NCBI GenBank assembly: GCA_947497495.1
Contig: CANMGT010000001.1
Coordinates: 310,001 to 374,000 of the forward strand
Source of the DNA: an uncultured Lentibacter sp.
GTDB lineage: Bacteria; Pseudomonadota; Alphaproteobacteria; Rhodobacterales; Rhodobacteraceae
DNA: 64,000 bases
Direction of reading: 5' to 3'
A program made the translations under genes and the position numbers. Below, one piece after another: positions 17,463-25,644 of the stretch. Each line of letters opens with the position of its first letter. Position 1 is the first letter of the stretch. Below the pieces are notes generated by a model, which saw nothing but the letters and a program-made list of their open reading frames with translations, made no database searches and had not been told where the DNA came from.

Positions 17463-20400
17463 CTAATGAAAATCACGGCTCGGAAACAACTTCTTGGCCT
17501 GATCCCGTGGGTGCATCGCACGCGCAACAGGTTTCACAACCGGCTTCACCTTGCGCGGCACGTCATCCCCCGTCGCATTGGTTTCGCCGATCGCCGCCTC
17601 CATCGGGCTGCCAAGCTCGGCCAGCATATACGAAATATCCTCGATCCGCTCGGCAATCAGGTGCACGACGATGCCCTCGCGCTGCACATGCCCCGTCACC
17701 CGCAACAACCGCCCACCCATCACCACACGGCGGTTCGCCTCATAGAGCTTGGGCCAGACAACCACGTTGCTCACCCCCGTCTCATCCTCCAGTGTCAGGA
17801 AAATCACCCCCGACGCCGTCCCCGGCCTTTGCCGCGTGATCACAAGGCCAGCCACAGACACCCTCAAAGGCGCATCGGGCAGCGCCGCATGGGGCACCAG
17901 CCCACCAAGCCTGGGCCGCAAAAGCTCCATCGGATGCGCCTTGAGCGACAGCCGCATCGAGACATAGTCCTCGACAACTTCCTCGCCCAGATGCATCGCC
18001 GGCAGCACAGCGTCAGCCTCGCGAATCCCCTCACCCTCAAAGCCGTCGTCAAACAGTGGCAAGGGCCTCGGTGCCCGTATCGCTCGTACCTGCCAAAGCG
18101 CATCACGGCGGCTCAGCCCCTGGCTCAGAAAGGCATCTGCCTCCGCCAAACGCTCAAGTACCACGGGCACCACACCAGCGCGCAGCCACAGGCTTTCAGG
18201 GTCAGGATAGCCATTGCCGCGCGCCCCCACGATCCAGCCCGCGTCCTCCTCGCGAAACCCCTTGATCTGGCGAAAGCCAAGCCGCAGCGCCAGCGCCCCG
18301 TCAGAGCGCCGCTCAAGCGCGTTGTCCCAGACGCTCTGGTTCACGCAAACGGGGCGCACCTCAACCTGATGCTCGCGCACATCCCGCACGATCTGCGCAG
18401 GCGCATAAAACCCCATCGGCTGACTGTTGAGCAGCGCGCAGGCAAACACCGCAGGGTGGTGGTTTTTCAGCCACGCCGAGACATAAGCCAGCATCGCAAA
18501 TGCCGCCGCGTGGCTCTCGGGAAAGCCATATTCGCCAAAGCCCTCGACCTGCGCAAAACACGCCTGCGCAAACTCGGGTTCATAGCCGCGCTCCAGCATC
18601 CCGCCGACAAACTTGTCGCGAAACGTGCCAATGGTTCCCATCCGTCGAAACGTGGCGAGCGAGCGGCGCAGCCTGTCGGCCTCCTCAGGGCTAAACCCCG
18701 CCGCCACAACGGCAATCTGCATCGCCTGCTCCTGAAACAGCGGCACGCCAAGCGTTTTGCCAAGCACCTCTTCCAGCGCCTTGGACGGGAACGAAACCGC
18801 CTCCTTGCCCTGCCGGCGGTTGATATAGGGGTGCACCATGCCGCCCTGAATAGGCCCCGGCCGCACGATGGCAACCTCGATCACAAGATCATAAAACCGC
18901 CGCGGCCTCATCCTCGGCAGAAAGTTCATCTGCGCGCGGCTTTCCACTTGGAAGACCCCCACAGCATCAGCCTGACACAACATGTCATAGGTGCCCGCGC
19001 AGGCCTGCGGCACCTCGGCAATGCTCAGGCTTTGGCCCTCGTGCTCTTCCAGCAAATCAAAGCTCTTGCGAATGCAGGTCAGCATCCCGAGGCTCAGAAT
19101 GTCGATCTTCAAAATCCCCAAAGTGTCGATATCGTCCTTGTCCCACTCGATAACAGTGCGGTCTTCCATCGCCGCATTCTCGATCGGGCACAGCTCGTCA
19201 AGCCGCCCCTTGGTGACAATAAAACCGCCGACATGCTGGCTCAAATGGCGCGGAAATCCGACAATCTCGCGGATCAGCGCAATCGTCTGCGTCAGGCGTT
19301 TGTCGGCCAGATCAAGGCCCACCTCACGCAGGCGCTCAGGGTCAACGCCCTTGTCAGACATCCCCCAGATCAGCCCGGCAAGGCCCGCCGTGACATCCTC
19401 GCTCAGCCCCATCACCTTGCCAACCTCGCGGATCGCGGCGCGCGAGCGAAAGTGAATAACCGTCGCGCAAAGCCCCGCCCGCGCGCGGCCATAGCGCGCG
19501 TAAATATGTTGGATCACCTCCTCGCGCCGCTCGTGCTCAAAATCGACATCAATGTCAGGCGGCTCGCCACGGTACTCGGAAACAAACCGCTCGAACACCA
19601 TGGTGATCGTCTCGGGGCCAACGTCGGTGATCCCCAGCAAATAACAGATGATAGAGTTCGCCGCCGAGCCGCGGCCCTGACACAGAATGCCGCGTGATTT
19701 GGCAAACTGGACAATCTCGTGAACCGTCAGAAAATACGCCGCAAAGCCAAGGCTCGCGACCATGCTCAGTTCCTTGAGCACCAAGCCCTGCACCCGCTCA
19801 TTCGCCCCCGTGGGGTAACGCCACGCAAGGCCCTCACGCACCAGCCGCTCAAGCCGCGCTTGCGGCGCCTCCCCTTCGGCGATCTCGTCAGGGTATTCGT
19901 AAGACAGCTCGCTGAGGCAAAAGCTACAGCGCGCAGCGATCTCGAGGCTGCGCTTTACAGCGGCGGGGTGCGCGGCAAACATACGCGCCATATCCGCCGC
20001 GCTCTTGAGGCGGCGCTCAGCATTGGGCAGCGCGCGGGTGCCGATATTGTCGATGGTGACATGCTCGCGCAGGCAGGTCAGCACATCCGCCAACTGGCGG
20101 CGCTTGGCATGGTGCATCAACACATCGCCCACCGCCACCATCGGCGCGGCTGTGCTGTGCGCAACGGCTGCACAGCGCGCAAAATGCTGCGCATCACGCC
20201 CGTCATAGCGCGGCGCCGCACCGGTGAAGACTTGCCCGGGAAAGCGCCGCACCATGCGCGCAATGTGGCACTGCACTGTCTTGTCGTCAGGCGCGCCCTG
20301 CACCAACGCGACAAAGATCATGCCTTTGCCGCCCGCTTCCACATCGGCCAAGTCAAGCCTGCACTCGCCCTTTCCGACGCGCCGTTTGCCCAGCGTCAAA

Positions 20401-20786
20401 AGCCTTGAGAGCCGTGCATAGGCTTCACGCGTCTGCGGTAAAGCGACAAACTCAACAGGGCTATCGCGCAGCACCAAGCGGCACCCGATGATAAGCTTGG
20501 GGAGCGCAGGCTCCTTGCCGCCCGAAGACGAACAGGGAGGGGGGGTGGGTTCGTTTGAGGGCGGCAAATCTTCCTCCGCCGCACGCTTGAGTTCCTTCAA
20601 AGCCGCATAGGCCCGCACCACGCCCGCCAGCGTGTTCTTGTCGGCAATCGCCACAGCCTCAAGGCCCAGCTCCGCCGCCCGCGCGACAAGCTCCTCAGGG
20701 TGCGACGCGCCCTTCAGAAACGTGAAGTTCGACGTCACGCATAGCTCTGCATAGCCCTGCGGCAAGGCGTTCAGCCCAGTGCTCAT
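17463..20786 (-). CDS. dnaE2: Error-prone DNA polymerase DnaE2
   Basis: A 1107-residue C-family polymerase of the DnaE2 (ImuC) type, used in SOS mutagenesis. The start MSTGLNALPQGYAELCV overlaps the imuB stop by 4 bp (ATGA). The N-terminal PHP domain has NFTFLKGASHPEELVARA; the polymerase palm contains PDIDVDFEHERR with the catalytic Asp pair; GRGSAANSIICYLLGI precedes it; a helix-hairpin-helix and an OB fold (RVSVAGLVITRQRPGTASGV) close the protein. A low-complexity insert PPSNEPTPPPCSSSGGKEP (about residues 76-94) sits in the PHP region. It acts with ImuB in translesion synthesis. The LexA box upstream of imuB implies DNA-damage induction of both genes. Confidence 0.93.
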   Translation of the reverse strand: MSTGLNALPQGYAELCVTSNFTFLKGASHPEELVARAAELGLEAVAIADKNTLAGVVRAYAALKELKRAAEEDLPPSNEPTPPPCSSSGGKEPALPKLIIGCRLVLRDSPVEFVALPQTREAYARLSRLLTLGKRRVGKGECRLDLADVEAGGKGMIFVALVQGAPDDKTVQCHIARMVRRFPGQVFTGAAPRYDGRDAQHFARCAAVAHSTAAPMVAVGDVLMHHAKRRQLADVLTCLREHVTIDNIGTRALPNAERRLKSAADMARMFAAHPAAVKRSLEIAARCSFCLSELSYEYPDEIAEGEAPQARLERLVREGLAWRYPTGANERVQGLVLKELSMVASLGFAAYFLTVHEIVQFAKSRGILCQGRGSAANSIICYLLGITDVGPETITMVFERFVSEYRGEPPDIDVDFEHERREEVIQHIYARYGRARAGLCATVIHFRSRAAIREVGKVMGLSEDVTAGLAGLIWGMSDKGVDPERLREVGLDLADKRLTQTIALIREIVGFPRHLSQHVGGFIVTKGRLDELCPIENAAMEDRTVIEWDKDDIDTLGILKIDILSLGMLTCIRKSFDLLEEHEGQSLSIAEVPQACAGTYDMLCQADAVGVFQVESRAQMNFLPRMRPRRFYDLVIEVAIVRPGPIQGGMVHPYINRRQGKEAVSFPSKALEEVLGKTLGVPLFQEQAMQIAVVAAGFSPEEADRLRRSLATFRRMGTIGTFRDKFVGGMLERGYEPEFAQACFAQVEGFGEYGFPESHAAAFAMLAYVSAWLKNHHPAVFACALLNSQPMGFYAPAQIVRDVREHQVEVRPVCVNQSVWDNALERRSDGALALRLGFRQIKGFREEDAGWIVGARGNGYPDPESLWLRAGVVPVVLERLAEADAFLSQGLSRRDALWQVRAIRAPRPLPLFDDGFEGEGIREADAVLPAMHLGEEVVEDYVSMRLSLKAHPMELLRPRLGGLVPHAALPDAPLRVSVAGLVITRQRPGTASGVIFLTLEDETGVSNVVVWPKLYEANRRVVMGGRLLRVTGHVQREGIVVHLIAERIEDISYMLAELGSPMEAAIGETNATGDDVPRKVKPVVKPVARAMHPRDQAKKLFPSRDFH

Positions 20787-22249
20787 GCGAACACCCCCTG
20801 CGCATACCAGCCGGGGTTTTGCGGCGTGTAAAATATCCACAAACGGTGCCCCTGCCGCGTCTGCACGCGCCAGTAGTCACGCAGGCCCGTGCGCCAGCTC
20901 TCCTCGCCCATCCACCACTCCGGCGCGATCCGCTCCGGCCCCTCCGCACGCAGCACAGACAGCCCCATCCGCCGCCAGCGAAAGTGCGTCGGCACCCGCA
21001 GCCCCGTTGCCGCAATCACCTCAGGTGGAAACAGCAGAACAGGCCGCGGCCGCGCCACACCCCAAGGCGGCGCAGGCTCGCTAAACGCCGCCGCCGCCAC
21101 GGTAAAACTGCGCTCGGGAATGTGGCTGTCAGCGGGCAAAAAGCGTCGCACGTTTTCAAGCCCGATCCGGCTGCCCAGTCGTGTCATCAGGTCTTCCAGC
21201 CCCTCGCCCTTGGCCAGCCCGCCACGGCCCAGCTGCTGCACAGGCAACGGCTCGACCAGCACCGCCTCAAGCCGCAGCTGCTCAATGCCGTAGCCCGCGT
21301 CAATGTCGCCTACCCCGCGCTCAAACAGCGGCAGGATGCGCGCGCTGTCGCGCAACGGCCGTGCCAGCCGCAGCTCGACCTCCTGCGCGCCCATATCGAC
21401 GCGCCGCAAAACCAGCCGCAGCACGCGCGCGCCCGCTTCCTGCGCCTTGAGCTTGTCGCACAGCCGCTCCAGAAGTCGCGCAGTGCCCGCCATAACATCA
21501 CCCGCTAACCCGATCGGCTCGGGCAGGCTCATTCGCACGGCAAAATGCGGCGGCTCCCTCAGCGGCGAGACCATCTCGGGAGCCTCACCCAAGGCCTGAT
21601 CAAGCCGCAGCATCAGCTCCTTGCCAAAGCGCCGCGCAAGGCTGGCGCGGGGCTGCTCCAAAAGCGCGCCGACGGTGCGCAACCCCAGCCGCTCAAGCTT
21701 GGTGGCCACGTCAGCGCCAATGCGCAACGCCGCCACAGGCAGGCCCGCCAGCTGCGCCCGCTCTTCACCCGCCGCCGCAAGCCCGCCGCCATGATGCGCC
21801 AAAGCCCAAGCCGCCCCCCGCGTGCTCGCCACGCCGACCTGCGCCTGCAGCCCCGCCCGCATCAGCCGCCCCGCCATGTCAGAGGCCAGCTTGCCCTCGC
21901 CGCCCATAAGGTGCGCCGCCCCGCTGATGTCGAGCACAAGGCCGTCGCCCCCCTCAAGCCCAACCCACGGACAATAACGCCGCGCCCAGCGCGCCAACAG
22001 GTGCAAGAACGCGCGGTCAGCTTCAACGTCAGCGGCGCGGCTCACAAGCTCAGGGCAATAGCTGCGCGCATCCGCCAGCCCCATTCCCGCATGCAACCCC
22101 GCCGCACTCGCCGCTTCGTTCAGGCAATAAATCCGCTCGGCATTCTTCTCGCGATGACTGAGCACAAACGGCGCAGAAACGGGCCGCCGCCGAAGCGAGC
22201 GATCACTCGCAAGACGAGGAAACCAAACTGACACAATCCGCCGCTGCAT
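20783..22249 (-). CDS. imuB: ImuB, Y-family polymerase-like mutagenesis factor
   Basis: A 488-residue Y-family-fold protein without the usual acidic catalytic set, as expected for ImuB, which links DnaE2 to the beta clamp. The start MQRRIVSVWFPRLASDR matches the family N-terminus; LVLDISGAAHLMGGE near 110 and the helix-hairpin-helix KLERLGLRTVGALLEQP near 190 are visible, as is the C-terminal WWMGEESWRTGLRDYWRV block. dnaE2 follows with a 4-bp overlap. No imuA lies between the LexA box and imuB, although many alphaproteobacterial cassettes begin with it. Confidence 0.9.
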   Translation of the reverse strand: MQRRIVSVWFPRLASDRSLRRRPVSAPFVLSHREKNAERIYCLNEAASAAGLHAGMGLADARSYCPELVSRAADVEADRAFLHLLARWARRYCPWVGLEGGDGLVLDISGAAHLMGGEGKLASDMAGRLMRAGLQAQVGVASTRGAAWALAHHGGGLAAAGEERAQLAGLPVAALRIGADVATKLERLGLRTVGALLEQPRASLARRFGKELMLRLDQALGEAPEMVSPLREPPHFAVRMSLPEPIGLAGDVMAGTARLLERLCDKLKAQEAGARVLRLVLRRVDMGAQEVELRLARPLRDSARILPLFERGVGDIDAGYGIEQLRLEAVLVEPLPVQQLGRGGLAKGEGLEDLMTRLGSRIGLENVRRFLPADSHIPERSFTVAAAAFSEPAPPWGVARPRPVLLFPPEVIAATGLRVPTHFRWRRMGLSVLRAEGPERIAPEWWMGEESWRTGLRDYWRVQTRQGHRLWIFYTPQNPGWYAQGVFA

Positions 22250-22269
22250 GACTCTTAACAAACCTATAT

Positions 22270-22284
22270 GTTCATGATTTGTTC
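22270..22284. promoter_or_regulatory. LexA (SOS) box of imuB-dnaE2
   Basis: GTTCATGATTTGTTC matches the alphaproteobacterial LexA consensus GTTC-N7-GTTC exactly. It sits 21 bp upstream of the imuB start codon, where repressor binding would block transcription. Confidence 0.85.
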
Positions 22285-22330
22285 TCTTTTACAAATTCTC
22301 ACAACCTGAGTCGAGTCGGTCTTGAGCGAA

Positions 22331-23002
22331 TTAGAGGTTTTCTGTCAGCTGCGGGCCGACATCAAAGCCATTGCGCCAGACAACATAGGCCATCACTGGA
22401 TGCTCCTTTGTTGTCATCGCATGCGGCTGGTTTGAGCCATGCACGCTAATGCCGCCCTCCCTCAAAACTTGCGGCTCTTCGCCATGACGGAAGAACTCGG
22501 CCTCGCCACCAAGGACGACATAGGCCTCTTCTCCAGGGTGATGATGCCAGGGGTAGTGAAGCCCCTCGGGCATATAAACGACGTAAGCCCACATCTGCGC
22601 ACTTTGAAACGCGCCGCCTTCACCGATCAGGCTATAGCAGCCAAAACGGTTCATAAAATCGTCGCCAATGTCGGTGTCCTTATACGTCTCGCGCCACGTC
22701 GCAAACGGGCTCGCCGCGACAAAGGCATCCCTCAGGCCAGCAGAGCCTGACGCAAACAGCCCGCTCTCACCCTCAAGCAGATCAGCCGGCGCAATCCGGT
22801 AAGGCACGACATCCTGTTCCCGCAAATCATCGGGGAAAGGGCAAAACCCTGTCAGCTGTTCATGCGCCGAATGCATGGCCCGCGCCTGCTCGATCAGCTG
22901 CTGCCAAACGGCTCTGTCCTGTGTCGCCATCTCCGCGCCCTTCGAAGCCTCGATAAGCGAGTCTTGCGTAAACTGGCGGAAAAACTGCTCCAAAGGCGAC
23001 AT
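22331..23002 (-). CDS. dddL: Cupin DMSP lyase, DddL-like
   Basis: A 223-residue protein with a C-terminal cupin. The metal-binding first motif reads HYPWHHHPGEEAYVVLGGEA (near residues 149-168) and the second GGISVHGSNQPHAM (near 181-194). This pattern and the length match the cupin DMSP lyases, best DddL, which cleave dimethylsulfoniopropionate to dimethyl sulfide and acrylate. DddQ and DddW share the cupin but are shorter. It is a single-gene unit with no dedicated DMSP transporter or acrylate genes beside it. The cupin DMSP-lyase call is firm; the DddL subtype rests on length and general resemblance. Confidence 0.68.
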   Translation of the reverse strand: MSPLEQFFRQFTQDSLIEASKGAEMATQDRAVWQQLIEQARAMHSAHEQLTGFCPFPDDLREQDVVPYRIAPADLLEGESGLFASGSAGLRDAFVAASPFATWRETYKDTDIGDDFMNRFGCYSLIGEGGAFQSAQMWAYVVYMPEGLHYPWHHHPGEEAYVVLGGEAEFFRHGEEPQVLREGGISVHGSNQPHAMTTKEHPVMAYVVWRNGFDVGPQLTENL

Positions 23003-23068
23003 ATCAAAGCGTCGGAAGAAGCCTCTGGGCAGCGCGCCTTGAGGCGTGACTGCTGGCGCCTGCGAATG

Positions 23069-23578
23069 CTACTTTTTCTTCACATACTGCGTGAGAATAA
23101 CAATGCGCTGGCCTTCAACGCGGCCTTCGATGTGCTCAACGTTCTCCTGCACCAAAGAAATCCCGCGCACAGCGGTGCCGCGCTTGGCGGTGAAGCCGCC
23201 GCCTTTGACGGGCAGGTCCTTGATCAGCACAACAGTGTCGCCCGCGTTCAGCGTCACGCCGTTGCTGTCTTTGTGCTGGCTTTCAGCGGCGACATTGTCA
23301 GCCCAGGCCTGCGTGTCATCATCAAGGTAAAGCTGGTCAAGCAAGTCCTGCGCCCAACCCTCACCCGCGAGCTTCTTGAGCATCCGCGCGGCGAGCACCT
23401 GCACAGCAGGCTCCTCAGACCACATCGCCGAAGCCAGCCCGCGCCAGTGGTTGGCTTCGGGCGTGCCTTCGATCTGCTCGGCACAGACAGCGCAAATATC
23501 AACAGACGCCCCCGCAGGGCCGCCCTCAACAGCGAAGCTTTGCAGCGGCGTATCGGCTGAACAAACAGGGCAAGTCAT
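23069..23578 (-). CDS. PhnA/YjdM-family zinc-ribbon protein
   Basis: A 169-residue PhnA-domain protein. Two CxxC pairs, MTCPVCSADTPL at the start and ICAVCAEQ near 28, form an N-terminal zinc ribbon. The C-terminal PhnA domain contains DSNGVTLNAGDTVVLIKDLPVKG and KRGTAVRGISLVQENVEHIEG. Despite its name, this family is not the phosphonoacetate hydrolase; its function is unsettled. It lies between the DMSP lyase and a small membrane-protein gene on the same strand, as a probable single-gene unit. Confidence 0.87.
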   Translation of the reverse strand: MTCPVCSADTPLQSFAVEGGPAGASVDICAVCAEQIEGTPEANHWRGLASAMWSEEPAVQVLAARMLKKLAGEGWAQDLLDQLYLDDDTQAWADNVAAESQHKDSNGVTLNAGDTVVLIKDLPVKGGGFTAKRGTAVRGISLVQENVEHIEGRVEGQRIVILTQYVKKK

Positions 23579-23631
23579 GAGGCAAATCCTTTTTGCATTT
23601 CCCCCGCCTTACACCCGACGCGCGGCATATT

Positions 23632-23817
23632 CTAGGTGTTCTCGTAAACCGCCTTGGCGACGAAATATGTCACGGGGATCGACACCAGAAAGCCGATCAG
23701 CGCCGCGATCAGGATAGGGTTCAGCGTGTCATAGCCGCTCGCCAAAGCCGCAACCACAGCCACACCCGCAAGGGTGCTGCCAATGAACAGATGAAAAATA
23801 AGCGCCATACGAAGCAT
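23632..23817 (-). CDS. Small conserved membrane protein (often mislabelled CTP synthetase)
   Basis: A 61-residue protein, MLRMALIFHLFIGSTLAGVA onward, with two predicted membrane helices (about residues 4-24 and 34-54) joined by SGYDTLNPI. Ribosome-binding site GAGAGGGC precedes the ATG by about 7 bp. Similar 60-residue proteins occur across Rhodobacteraceae, as far as I recall often carrying the mistaken name CTP synthetase. The function is unknown. A longer upstream frame has no supporting signal. Confidence 0.7.
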   Translation of the reverse strand: MLRMALIFHLFIGSTLAGVAVVAALASGYDTLNPILIAALIGFLVSIPVTYFVAKAVYENT

Positions 23818-23934
23818 ATCATGCCCTCTCAAATTATACGCGTTTGAGGCTGGATAGCGTGGTTTTGGGAGGGTGACTTTGATCTGGGTCAGAAAGCGGT
23901 ATCTTTGAAGCAGGTTAGAAAGCCGCGCACCGAC

Positions 23935-24112
23935 GGGCCGTGGTGCGGCGATCAACCCTCAGTGATCTGGCACTTTATCCCAGCCAAATCTGCAAAACCT
24001 CGAAACGAAGCACCAAGCCCAACCAAATCGCCGTGCCAAGGGACGGCCCAGTCACATTGCAAAATTTGCAATGTGACCCGATGCGCGGCGGCCTACGGCC
24101 TTGATTCCGCGC
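23935..24112 (+). repeat. Intergenic repeat A (pair with 28919-29068)
   Basis: This stretch aligns along its length with 28919-29068. Shared blocks are GGTGCGGCGATCA, CCAGCCAAATC, ACCAAATCGCCGTGCC and GCGCGGCGGCCT followed by CGGCCTTG and TTCCGCGC. Compared with copy B it carries an extra 27-bp segment made almost entirely of the palindrome at 24051-24077. It lies next to the DUF5343/HEPN genes. Confidence 0.7.
24051..24077. repeat. Perfect palindrome inserted in repeat A
   Basis: GTCACATTGCAAA and its exact complement TTTGCAATGTGAC flank a single central A. Copy B of the surrounding repeat has only CGAA at this place, so the palindrome was gained in A or lost from B. Confidence 0.8.
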
Positions 24113-24191
24113 TATGTGGTGATCTCCGCGCCCGAACCGAGGGGCAGGAAGCAAAGCGCCCGCCCCGTGGGGGTGGGTGAGGCTCGACTTG

Positions 24192-24214
24192 GAAACTGTC
24201 TGGGAGACAGTTTC
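24192..24214. repeat. Inverted repeat GAAACTGTCT/AGACAGTTTC
   Basis: Perfect 10-bp arms around GGG, in the non-coding region downstream of the HEPN gene. There is no T-run, so a terminator role is uncertain. Confidence 0.7.
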
Positions 24215-24250
24215 AGGATCGAACGCGCGTAGCGCCGGACACGGGCGCTG

Positions 24251-24267
24251 CCAAATTAGAAATTTGG
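24251..24267 (-). terminator. Hairpin after the HEPN gene
   Basis: CCAAATT-AGA-AATTTGG lies 3 bp beyond the HEPN stop codon. It is AT-rich and has no long T-tract, so it may be a weak terminator or an mRNA-end structure. Confidence 0.5.
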
Positions 24268-24269
24268 TA

Positions 24270-24809
24270 TTATGTTGATCCATGAAGCCTAGAAAGCAAT
24301 ACTTCGGCACTTGGTATTGCTTCATCAATGTATCCTAACGCTTCATTTGCTGTAGGGAAAACATCAGACCGATGAGCGCATTGGTTTCGACGATGGAGCA
24401 AGCCTTGAAGCGTTTTCATTTCTGACTTCGTTATTACTTTCGCAGCCTTCAAGGCCTCAGTAATTGCAAAGTCACCATGCTCCTCTGCTAGGCTTGTTTT
24501 GTCAGTAAACTTCCACTTCTCTCGAGCATCCTTGACAGCTTCCAATTGGTCAACCGTGACCTCAAGCAACAAATCCGAGAGAGCCGTCCATGCCAGAACG
24601 AATGCAGCCTGGTTGAGGCCTGCTTCGACACATCGAACGGCTTGTTTAAGTGAATCGGCTTGGTTGAAAGAAAGCGCAGATACTTTCTTTAGAGCCTCGT
24701 GGGCGTTGTAGGCGCGCGAGGCTACAGCTTCTTCTGCCCCGCCAAGAAACTTCGAAACTTCCGTTTCAAATGCTAGAAGCCTAGCCCGCCATTCAGCGGC
24801 CTCAATCAT
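24270..24809 (-). CDS. HEPN-like protein, candidate RNase partner of a DUF5343 protein
   Basis: A 179-residue mostly helical protein that I do not recognise as a named family. Near the C-terminus LLHRRNQCAHRSDVF contains R141-N-Q-C-A-H146, the R-x4-H (RN...H) signature of HEPN ribonucleases. The motif sits before a last predicted helix, as is common in HEPN domains. The gene overlaps the upstream DUF5343 gene by 4 bp (ATGA). Base composition is clearly more AT-rich than its surroundings, and palindromes and a repeat lie just downstream, all signs of acquired DNA. A toxin or abortive-infection effector is plausible by family knowledge but not shown. Helicity and domain assignment are by eye. 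Confidence 0.6.
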   Translation of the reverse strand: MIEAAEWRARLLAFETEVSKFLGGAEEAVASRAYNAHEALKKVSALSFNQADSLKQAVRCVEAGLNQAAFVLAWTALSDLLLEVTVDQLEAVKDAREKWKFTDKTSLAEEHGDFAITEALKAAKVITKSEMKTLQGLLHRRNQCAHRSDVFPTANEALGYIDEAIPSAEVLLSRLHGST

Positions 24810-25462
24810 ATCAAGCCATGTTTTTTCATTGCAGCAAAAAACTTGTCATAAATCTCACCTGAAGCATCCGAAGGTAGTTGGAGTTGAATATTCAGATTTA
24901 CTGTGCCTTTACCGTTCGGCCCTGAGGCGACGGAGTGAACGATGGCCCCACTGCCATCTGGCCCTTCCTGCGACTTATCCGAATTTGCTTGGGATTTATC
25001 GTTTCTTGGCAAATTACTATTCTCAACGGCTTCCTGTTCAGATACTTCATCCGGTTCTGACAGGTCTCTTACCGCGATGAATGCGTTAACCATTCTGGAG
25101 ACACCTTCGCTGTCGGCGTCAGAATTACCTCTAAAGAAATTTGCCAGAGCTTCCTCGTCTCTCAAATGAGCATCAGGATAGAACGCGAAAAGGTCACGGT
25201 AACCAGATTTCAAACCTGAAAATAGGGCTTGACCCATATTCGTTCGTAGATCTCCCCAAAGCTCCGTCGGGGCGCCGCCACGTTTGTCTTCGACCAATCC
25301 AATGAATTTAATAGCTGGAAGAATTTTCTCATCGTAAGAGCTTTTGAACCCAAGTTTCTTGACGTAGCTCAGATCGACAGAATCCGGCTTGCCGACTCCT
25401 GTCAATTTCTTGAGGAACTCTTGATACTTAGCAATAACGTGAATTTGTGGATAATTTGACAT
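24806..25462 (-). CDS. DUF5343-like protein
   Basis: A 218-residue protein. The first half (YPQIHVIAKYQEFLKKLTG, then LGFKSSYDEKILPAIKFIGL and GGAPTELWGDLR) has the DUF5343 pattern, probably a winged-helix-like fold. A polar, low-complexity linker (SQEGPDGSGAI region) leads to a C-terminal tail, TVNLNIQLQLPSDASGEIYD followed by KFFAAMKKHGLI, which I recall as a recurring C-terminal module in accessory and defence-related proteins. Ribosome-binding site AGGAGTG precedes the ATG. The HEPN-like gene overlaps downstream. Function unknown; a sensor or antitoxin role for the HEPN protein is inferred from the gene pair. Confidence 0.65.
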   Translation of the reverse strand: MSNYPQIHVIAKYQEFLKKLTGVGKPDSVDLSYVKKLGFKSSYDEKILPAIKFIGLVEDKRGGAPTELWGDLRTNMGQALFSGLKSGYRDLFAFYPDAHLRDEEALANFFRGNSDADSEGVSRMVNAFIAVRDLSEPDEVSEQEAVENSNLPRNDKSQANSDKSQEGPDGSGAIVHSVASGPNGKGTVNLNIQLQLPSDASGEIYDKFFAAMKKHGLI

Positions 25463-25644
25463 TCAAAACACTCCTAAATGCAGCAAGGAATTGCTACTAT
25501 AAGTTGTTAAGCTATACAAGATGTAGTCCCGCGCCCATCTTCAGCGCTGAAACGAAATCACGCCACCAGCACCGAGCAAAAATGCGCATGGCATGCAATA
25601 CGCTGCCTCCCACCGTCATTCATCCGCGCTGAAATGGTCGGCTT

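Noticed and set aside
17361..19697. Long open frame antisense to dnaE2
   Set aside because: GC-rich codon bias gives long antisense frames; it has no homology and low-complexity basic composition.
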